From NCBI GenBank assembly GCA_900618425.1, contig UZAN01042328.1:19743-37726 (forward strand): 17,984 bases of DNA, written 5' to 3'. A program made the translations under genes and the position numbers. The DNA is from Echinostoma caproni. Lineage: Eukaryota > Platyhelminthes > Trematoda > Plagiorchiida > Echinostomatidae. Position 1 is the first letter of the stretch. Each line of letters opens with the position of its first letter. Below, piece after piece: positions 11,170 through 17,984 of the stretch. The notes beneath the pieces are model-generated. The model did not search any database. It worked only from the letters and a program-made list of their open reading frames with translations, and had not been told where the DNA came from.

Positions 11170-12357
11170 TTGTGACACACCGTTCTCTAGTACTTGAATA
11201 ATATCGTTCCCAGTTACATCCAGTACCATAGTGGGATTCAGCATAGGCAATATCAGGCTAAGCTGTTTCAACGTGAAATCCCCCGACGGCACAATCGCAT
11301 CGATCCGCATACTACCGGAATTGATGATTGCACAATCTGCTTCTGTGGCTGTCAGTGCAACATCAGCCAGAAAATTGCCCATATTTGTTTCTTGAGAACG
11401 AATCATGGCAAATCGCCCATCCAGTGGAACATCTATTTTACCTATCACGCGTGATAGCCGCTCATTCATTGCGGCACTGACTGTTTCAACCATTTTGGCA
11501 ACCTCAGGATCCGGTGTCCAAGATTTGTCTATGGGAATCAGGTCAAATTTGACTTGCTTTAGTCGTTTTGTTTTTGCATCCAAAATCAAATGTACATGAC
11601 CCAAATGTCGAAAATCAGTTCCGCTTTTGATCACCCAACGGTTAGTTCCATCTTTGGATTTGACCGTTTCAAATCCATAGTTATGATCATGTCCGCCGAG
11701 AACCAAATCAATTTCTGGTACTTCTCGTGCCAACCGAATGTCATTTGGCCAACGCATATGTGTCAGTGCCACGATGATATCACAGTCTTCGTCATGGCGT
11801 AGCTGAGTTGCTATTCGACGTCCTTCAACACAAAAGTCCCGCACCAAAACGTCATCCTGATCGACCACAGCCAATGTGTCCACCCAATCGGGTTCCACAA
11901 GACCGATCAAACCGTACCGGATCCCGCCTCGCTCGATCACGTGACAGGGAGGCAAATCACATAACAGTTGTCGTGTATGTGCATCGTAACAATTTCCATT
12001 GAGCCAGGGGAAATTCGACTGTTTGATACAACGTAACAGATTGTCGATGCCGAAATCAAAATCGTGATTCCCGATTACAGCACAATCCAAATTCAGGCGA
12101 TTTAGCACATCAATCATGTGTGATCCCTCAGTGGTCATGCTCAGTGAAGACGGGCTGAGTGCATCCCCTGAGAATAGGAGTAAAGTGTTCTCAGGCACTC
12201 TGGAGCGTAGCTCAGTGAAAGCAGCGGTAAATCGTGCTGCTCCACCACATAGGTCACCACTGGTCTCTTCAACATTGTACACATCATTGAAATGTAAAAT
12301 TTCCGCTTGAATGGTTTCGCCCTGAGGTGTGATTGTAATCGATTCAGCGTTTCCCAT
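11170..12357 (-). CDS. First coding exon of a cytosolic-type 5'-nucleotidase family metallophosphatase (3'-partial)
   Basis: This 396-codon open exon encodes a 5'-nucleotidase/UshA-family phosphoesterase, of the cytosolic subgroup often labelled YfkN-like or mannosylglucosyl-3-phosphoglycerate phosphatase-like. The family hydrolyses phosphate esters with a two-metal centre. Metal-site motifs are visible in order: HFNDVYN (22-28), SGDA (63-66), GNHDFDFG (96-103), THMRWPND (199-206) and LGGHDHNYG (220-228). The C-terminal nucleotidase domain begins near 300, with NMGNFLAD (325-332), NSGSMR (346-351) and LENGVSQ (390-396). The His of the usual DxH motif is Tyr27, as I recall for this subgroup. 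No signal peptide is present; MGNAES fits an N-myristoylation site. The ATG is fixed by an in-frame TAA two codons upstream. After Gln396 comes GTGAGT, a phase-0 donor, and translation stops two codons into the intron. The expected FPQxSG and GKDGY-type C-terminal segment (roughly 100 residues) is absent here. The true substrate is unknown. Confidence 0.93.
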
Positions 12358-12465
12358 ATTTTATAAGATAATAAATGCAAGCACTACTTTGCTTGTGTTT
12401 GTGAGCATTTTCCGTATATTATTCAGACGTAACCGTGCCTGTAAGCCGGATTATGCTGGATGCTG

Positions 12466-12540
12466 ATTGGTTAAAAAAAGGTGGCGTTTTCATTGGTGCA
12501 AGAGAATGCGCGTGGATGTAAGTTGGTTGGTTTAACCAAT
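12466..12540 (-). promoter_or_regulatory. Probable promoter with three CCAAT boxes upstream of the nucleotidase gene
   Basis: Plus-strand ATTGG occurs at 12466-12470 and 12492-12496 (CCAAT on the gene strand), and CCAAT occurs at 12536-12540 (opposite orientation). They lie about 110, 135 and 180 bp upstream of the ATG. The first and third are in the longer inverted context ATTGGTT/AACCAAT, and the third is part of a near-palindrome TTGGTT-T-AACCAA at 12527-12539. Clustered CCAAT boxes are typical NF-Y targets in animal promoters. No convincing TATA box is seen at a suitable distance, and the transcription start is not determined. Confidence 0.45.
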
Positions 12541-12879
12541 GAACGTTTGGAGGAATACACGATACAGTTCAGGTCCAACCAAAGGAGTAAATTGTATTGA
12601 TTTACGAAAGTTTATCGAGACGATTAGAATCTGAACTCACACACATGGGGTATCACACTAAGTGCGCAAATACAAGCGATCGCTATCACCACCAATGTAC
12701 CCAGCGGGAAGTTGCTTTCTAGAGGAAGAGGAAATAAATCAATTTTACTCCCAACCACCAGGAAATATGCACTTGTTCCTGAATGAACTATGGGACAGTG
12801 ATACGTCAGTTGTCAACGAAAAGAGTAGTTTGAAAATACTTCAGCATCTCTATGTGTCAGTGATTATCACTGTTTGACT

Positions 12880-13683
12880 TATGATCTTCGTCTTCTAAAT
12901 TATCTCTCAATACATCTAAATGTAGCGATGTCACCTTTTCGCTCGCCAAAGGAGAACGGCTACATTCTTTTAAAAGGAATTGTTTTACACTATGTTGACA
13001 ACCAGCCTGTTCCCCCAGTACATTCTCTACAATACCTCGGTGTCAAGATTATACTTTTGTAAAGATTCGACGATTGTGTTTCTTTATTTCCCGCTTGCGT
13101 TCTTTGAAAGTTCCACTGTATTTACTCATTCGATTTGTATATTGTTGTGTTGTTACTCATCTTCTCTACTGCTCCTCAGTTTTACTTGCCGGTCTTAGAG
13201 CTAAAATCTACACAATTCTACGCCGGTCTATTAAAACTATTTCTCACACAAGCGGTATTCCTTATTTGCACTTGCTTAACTTTATCGCCGACAAATATTT
13301 TACCTCTTGCGATAACTTCTGCAACAATATTCTATCACACAACACTCACTCATTACACACAGAACTTAAACAATGCGTATCCACATCTGTAACAAGATGT
13401 CGTTATAAACTAGTGCATGCTTGTACCACTGCCTATTGTTTGTCCATCAACCTCTATCTTTCGAAATTTCTGGCTCAGAAGGCATCCGTTAGAGAAAACT
13501 TTTTGAATTTCCTACGCAATTGATATTCATTCTAAAACTTTTACTCCACATTCCTTTGAATTTAGTATGCTGTTTTTTTTCTTACTATTTTGTGACTGTA
13601 TGCAACAATAAATGTTCCTGGAGTGCAAGAAGCTGAGGATCCATTCATTAGGATAATTAAAGCGACTTTTGACTTTAACTTTG
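12880..13683 (+). mobile_element. Degenerate 5'-truncated CR1/jockey-like LINE: reverse-transcriptase C-terminus, 3' UTR and tail
   Basis: Translation gives the late reverse-transcriptase region of a non-LTR retrotransposon spread over three frames. In frame 1, SLQYLGV (13024-13044) matches the common 'YLGV' block downstream of the catalytic palm. A short frame-2 piece (RLYFCKD) follows. Frame 3 (about 13085-13523) then carries the terminal region, with LRSLKVP, a Cys-rich hydrophobic YCCVVTHLLYC stretch, ILRRSIKTISHTSG and a SRYKL-like CRYKLVHA segment, up to a TGA. The two frame changes and the missing palm catalytic motif make it a dead, 5'-truncated copy. The 3' UTR has AATAAA at 13607-13612 and ends in GACTTT-type units (13664-13683). 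The 5' boundary near 12880 is approximate. Family-level classification is from motif memory, not a search. Confidence 0.75.
13607..13612 (+). terminator. Polyadenylation signal of the LINE remnant
   Basis: AATAAA lies 84 bases after the remnant's terminal stop and about 55 bases before its repeated GACTTT tail, the arrangement expected for a LINE 3' UTR. Confidence 0.4.
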
Positions 13684-14276
13684 AAAACAGCTTTTCAGGG
13701 TGGACTATAAGTTTTAATAATTACGACGAATAACTCCAGAAAATATATCTTATTACGAAAAGCGTCAGGAACACTCGAAACGCCATTGTTGGTACCAGCC
13801 TATATATATATTTCTTGCGATTATTGTTAACCAGATCCAACCGGAAACACCGATTGATGTTTTATCACCCGATGCGATCAATGATATTCAGTCAGTCAAG
13901 GAGATAAGTTATACTCTCCTGCTAAACTAAAGTCAAACAAGCTTTACATAGCAGATCTCCAGATGCGATGCAACACAAATCCACGGATAGTTTAGATATC
14001 GAATAACTATATCATTATGATAGTAACCATGGCTAAACCTAACTAGCGTGACCTTGAAAGTAGGTACATTCAGAGTCCGAATTGTAGAAACCCCATTGGA
14101 ATTCACCATCAGACATGAATGCCATCCACATTGCTGTACAGCGTACAATCAACCATGTCTAACACAAATGTTGATCAAACATTTATAGAAAGCAGAATCT
14201 TTTGTGAGAATTCACAGCTGTATTCCAGTTGATTCATTTACACTTAAATTGTTCTCCTTCGTTCTCCCCTTTGGTC
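13684..14276. other. Non-coding, nothing recognised
   Basis: AT-rich spacer between the LINE remnant and the SINE; no coding or RNA feature recognised. Confidence 0.5.
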
Positions 14277-14450
14277 GGTGGTGGCCAAGTGGTTAGGTCA
14301 CCAAATTGTGACCCGAAAGTCCCGGGTTCGAACCGCTCCACCACCGCCCTACTCCTATTTCTGTATTTCCTATGGCAGCCTTTGTATGGCTGCAATCTCC
14401 TTCCTGAAAGTTGACTGTACAATTGTACATTCAATAAATAAAAAGGGAAG
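14277..14450 (+). mobile_element. tRNA-derived SINE
   Basis: The head has both internal RNA polymerase III promoter boxes, TGGCCAAGTGG (A box, 14282-14292) and GGTTCGAACC (B box, 14325-14334), at tRNA-like spacing. A perfect 7-bp acceptor-like stem pairs GGTGGTG (14277-14283) with CACCACC (14339-14345). A 6-bp anticodon-like stem pairs GGTCAC (14296-14301) with GTGACC (14308-14313) around a 6-base loop. The T arm does not pair properly, the anticodon loop is one base short and the acceptor stem overlaps the A box, so it is not a working tRNA. A non-tRNA body follows, with a GCAGCC/GGCTGC hairpin (14375-14393), the palindrome TGTACAATTGTACA (14416-14429) and an A-rich AATAAATAAAAA tail. The Leu/Ser-like A box suggests the source tRNA class. 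The right end is approximate; no clear target-site duplication was seen. Confidence 0.7.
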
Positions 14451-15688
14451 TAAAAGGACATTTAAGACACACATCTATGCCGAAATGATTCATGAAGGTA
14501 AATGTGTTCTCCCAAACGATGAGATGTTTTGCGTGTGCAAATAATCCATTCCAAGTTCATTATTGCCAGAATTACTTTTTAACACTCACATTTATTTACT
14601 TGCTTATCACTTGAAAACAGTGTTTCACCAAAACAGTTTACAGTTCAAATTGATGAACCAAGTCGATCAAGAATTAAACCCGGCAGGCTTTCAAGTCCTT
14701 GAGCCGCGTTGTTGTGGTTAAGACTATTCAATCGACAAACCAAAGGTTTTCTTGGTCGATACCTTTTGATTATTACGACACTTATCAACCGTTTCAACCC
14801 ATAATCATGTAGAAATCGTTAAAAGCATAAAGAACCAGAGAATGCGGATATCTGTGAAATCCTTTGATAAAATTTCCAGAGTCCTTTTCCCTAAGCTGCT
14901 TGAGAATGAAATGTTTTTCTGTGACAGCTCATTAACTTGCCTTGGCCTGGGCAACTTGGCAGTAATCCGCCCAGATTATAGAACGTTTCCCTTTCATACA
15001 GATTACTGTACCGTGAATGTTTGGCAAGCAGTTTGGCTTCAGAAGTGTGTGAAAGACCATCAAGAGTGCCTGGTGACTCTGAAAGATCGAATAAGCCAAT
15101 CCAAGCTTGATAATATAAATGTGTGGAATATAATTTAAGAATAGCTCACTAGCACAAATCACATTTCTCTTTAAAATTCATTTGCCTTTTTCGATTTTAC
15201 GACCTAATAACTAGACATTCACCTAAAAATCTAATTATAGTTTAAAAGGTGATAATAAGAGGGTTACACATTCTCCAATTTTCATTTAGCATAATGCAGT
15301 ATTAAATGTGGAAATCCCCATTATCACAACCTTATAGTTCCGTACACCGGTCTCTTCTGCTTTTAAGACATAGCGAAAGAGGTGACTTTAACCACATGTC
15401 ATCACACACGTACAAGAATGAATGATCGAATGAAGATTCTGATAGTTCAGCATCACTTGAATATCCGCAGCCTGTAATGTCTTTCAAAAATTAACTCATA
15501 TACCAAATACTGTTCTGTTTAGAATGAGAGCAGCTAGGTTACGTGTTACGTGAGCACTCCCAGCATGAAATTAGTGTTGCCCGTAAAATTTATGATGAGG
15601 TTTACTTGGAGACGGAGAGTAATCACATCATCAAATTCCTCAATAACTAAAACATTTTTCATCTGCAATTCTTCTTCATGGAGTCAGG
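14451..15688. other. Non-coding, nothing recognised
   Basis: Overlapping frames on both strands near 14842-15162 have no recognisable motifs and shadow one another. Around 14730-14770, ATCGAC...CCAA pairs imperfectly with TTGGTCGAT. Confidence 0.45.
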
Positions 15689-15979
15689 TTATTCGTTAAG
15701 CATACTTCGTTCGCATTCTTTGCATATTTTGCCAACTGGGTGGTTCGCTCTTCTATTGCATCCGCACGTCATTCGTGTTTTCTCTTCACTCGCGGTCACC
15801 GATTGAAGGCGAGATGGAACACAGATATTATGTGTAGCGATCAGTTGATCGTGAAATGTAAACCTCACCTCTGTATTATATAAATCTTTGGAAACACTGC
15901 AAAGCCGTTTCTCCCGTATCAGAAATTGTCGACGAACAGCCACGAAACCTGTATTGGATTGAATTTGGCATTGTCTTTA

Positions 15980-16499
15980 TCTGTCTTTATCTCATACGTT
16001 ACCTCGCAGGTCGACAAGTCTGGTTCCGGCAGTCGGTTTTCCAGGCGACAGGCACTTTCCGGTCACTGGAAGCTGACCGTTCAGACATCGAGATACTTGT
16101 GTTAGGAACAACGAATCCCAGGAAGTAGAGGAGACAGATCACATGGTAGAGGTACTCTTTCAACAGCTTGGAGTTCGGAACGGACTACAATCGCAATGTA
16201 TAAAGAATTGCTGTNTGTGCATTATTTAGGTTAAAAAAGCAAACAATGATACTAATACTGGTGGTCGTTCTCCTAATTTCGTTGAATGCACACTTCGAAT
16301 ACTTCGAATTTTCGAGAAAGAGAAGGTTGTTGACAGATACAAAGAACCAGGAAGGTGAAGAGACGGTTGTTGTTAAAGCTTAAACACATACTACTGGGAC
16401 CATACAGTGATGGAGCAAAACTGAGTATAATCTGCAATGATGAAACTCCGATTGAATCAGCTTGGAAAGGTTGATCTATTTAAATTATTTCATTTGGGT
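15980..16499. other. Non-coding, somewhat GC-richer block with one ambiguous base
   Basis: The block from about 16005 to 16200 is GC-richer than its neighbours and could be a fragment of a dispersed element, but no domain was seen. The base at 16215 is n, showing an unresolved position in the assembly. Confidence 0.4.
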
Positions 16500-16530
16500 A
16501 TAATGTAATGTATAATGAATAATGTAATGT
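16500..16530. repeat. Short AT-rich repeat beside the LINE tail
   Basis: The 12-mer ATAATGTAATGT occurs at 16500-16511 and again at 16519-16530, separated by ATAATGA, so the block is a degenerate TAATG-type simple repeat. It abuts the (GTCAAA) tail and could be target sequence or tail slippage. Confidence 0.55.
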
Positions 16531-16640
16531 CAAAGTCAAAGTCAAAATTTTATTGTGGGAAATACTTACAAGCGGTTGATTTTCTAGTCCCATAGGATTT
16601 GGCACAGATGAATCGGTTCACAGTACATACAAAGTAGATG
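16529..16640 (-). mobile_element. 3' end of a second LINE copy, opposite orientation
   Basis: Plus-strand (GTCAAA)x3 at 16529-16546 reads as (TTTGAC)x3 on the minus strand, directly after an AATAAA (16549-16554). This is the same tail type as the LINE at 12880-13683. The sequence above it on the minus strand looks like 3' UTR. I could not recognise reverse-transcriptase coding sequence further up, so the upper boundary is a guess and the copy seems to be severely 5'-truncated. Confidence 0.5.
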
Positions 16641-17984
16641 AATGTCACAATGTCACAATTTATCATTGTTTCCTGCACTTACGTGATCTGAAAAGTAGGC
16701 AAATTTTGGATTCTTTCACGACTGTCCGGTCGCTTCAAGCAAAGCACAAACAAGTGTGTTATACCTAACGGTACATTTTTTAGCAGTTTATAAGTTTGTG
16801 ATGAAACAACGGCAAAGTAGAAAAGCATAGGTTTCAACGGTAAGGAATAAACTAGGAGTGTCACGACAGAGATGATCCTTCAAATCGGAAATAACTAATG
16901 GGCGGTCAATCGTAAAATGATCAAAATAATCCGTGAGACTGTTTTTATTTTCAGCTTACGGTTGCCTGTGCGCACTGCTGTGAAATAAGTATTTTGAATT
17001 TTGAATAATCAAAATCCGGACTTTACGTACTCGCACAATCCTCAAATCTTGTAATTATTCATACGCTGAGGAGGCACTGTTTACTCAAGTATCGCTTTGG
17101 TCAGAAGTCGTTCGTTTCAACTAACTCGTCCCTGTTTCGAACTCCAGAACCCTAGAACGGAATGCGTACGTCCGTGTGCGTGTTACCCTTGTACCAAACA
17201 ACTCCAACCTAGCTGAACAGAATTTCAAAGTTAACTTTGCTCGGATTATGTTTTTAGGGATAGTCAGTCAGTCACTTCCCTGACAGCTTATGGGAGGGAC
17301 TAAAAAAATGTTCTGCTCACTCAGCCAAATCGCTACCACGCATTCCGATTCGAAGTTTGATTAACCGAATCGATGATATTTCTCAGGACACACCTCCGTC
17401 TACCATTGACGTTGGGTCCCAACTGAAACGAATAGTTCAGTCAAACCTACTGATTGACCTCTCAGCAAATTTAATGTTTACGCACTGGTTACTATATATG
17501 CGCGTGATTAACCAGTTAAAACAGTCGGTCTTGCATACTTCGTAGGTAAATTGTTCCGTGAAACCGTTTGAAGAATTTGATATAATTTATTACGGTACAA
17601 GAAGCATATAGGTGCATTGGGTACCTTGATTGTTTGACCCCGTCCAAAGCGCGTATGATCCGATGAACTGAACATTAGCCCCCAATGGAAAGCGGTTTTC
17701 ACACACCGACCCGCGCTGCCTTGCTGGTCAGGCTCTGATCAGCCGAACGCTCCGATTGTGAATTCCCTAAGAAAATTCCCCTGTTTTGGCCCGAGTAATC
17801 TGGCAGTATGGCGCCCACGAGCATATCATGGACTTCTTTTAAATAAACATATTGTACCGTGATGCGTTTGGTACATAGCCTGAACTCAAACGTGTGTGGA
17901 AAATCTATAAATATAGTACGAAAAGCAAAAACGCAATTCTTTATTCCCCCCAAATTGGTTATTAGAGTGCATAGTGGGAGGTTC
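16641..17984. other. Non-coding, nothing recognised
   Basis: No gene recognised. 17640-17830 is GC-richer and open on the minus strand in two short frames without motifs; it might be part of a dispersed repeat. Confidence 0.4.

Noticed and set aside
11194..12310. Several plus-strand frames and a second minus-strand frame (12141-12380)
   Set aside because: All are shadows of the nucleotidase exon.
14282..14345. Functional tRNA gene
   Set aside because: The T stem does not pair, the anticodon loop has the wrong size and a non-tRNA body with an A-rich tail follows, so it is a SINE.
1..17984. CRISPR array, phage, operon or toxin-antitoxin type system
   Set aside because: No regularly spaced repeats and no prokaryotic gene arrangement; the window is eukaryotic.

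Overview
The window looks like nuclear DNA of a metazoan with a repeat-rich, intron-rich genome, most likely a flatworm (trematode-type). There are no operons or bacterial gene layout, and the single clear coding block ends in a consensus splice donor. It is surrounded by decayed non-LTR retrotransposon remnants: a CR1/jockey-like reverse-transcriptase C-terminus and two (TTTGAC)-type 3' tails. There is also a tRNA-derived SINE whose chance translation resembles the tRNA-SINE translations common in trematode databases. The species cannot be fixed from the sequence; trematode is an inference from repeat style.

Layout. 1-11169 contains no recognisable coding exon. It holds two long imperfect inverted repeats (2608-2932 and 10168-10303), several short perfect hairpins, and a C-rich, G-poor tract (about 6721-6840). 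If the gene that follows is intact, this whole stretch is downstream intron or flank. 11170-12357 (minus strand) is a large 5'-terminal coding exon of a cytosolic-type 5'-nucleotidase/metallophosphatase. It contains the complete metallophosphatase domain and the start of the 5'-nucleotidase C-terminal domain, and it carries a candidate N-myristoylation motif at the N-terminus. 12466-12540, just upstream of its ATG, carries three CCAAT boxes and is the likely promoter. 12880-13683 (plus strand) is a 5'-truncated, frameshifted LINE with its 3' UTR and tail. 14277-14450 (plus strand) is a tRNA-derived SINE. About 16529-16640 (minus strand) is the 3' end of another LINE copy. The rest, to 17984, is unannotatable non-coding sequence with one ambiguous base (n) at 16215.

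Functionally there is one gene. The nucleotidase exon is bounded by an in-frame stop just upstream of its ATG and by a phase-0 donor at its 3' end; its remaining C-terminal exon(s) were not found in the 11 kb below it. No new multi-gene system is visible. The best leads are the unusual N-terminus of the nucleotidase, the 144-bp-arm inverted repeat, and the apparent excess of short perfect palindromes.
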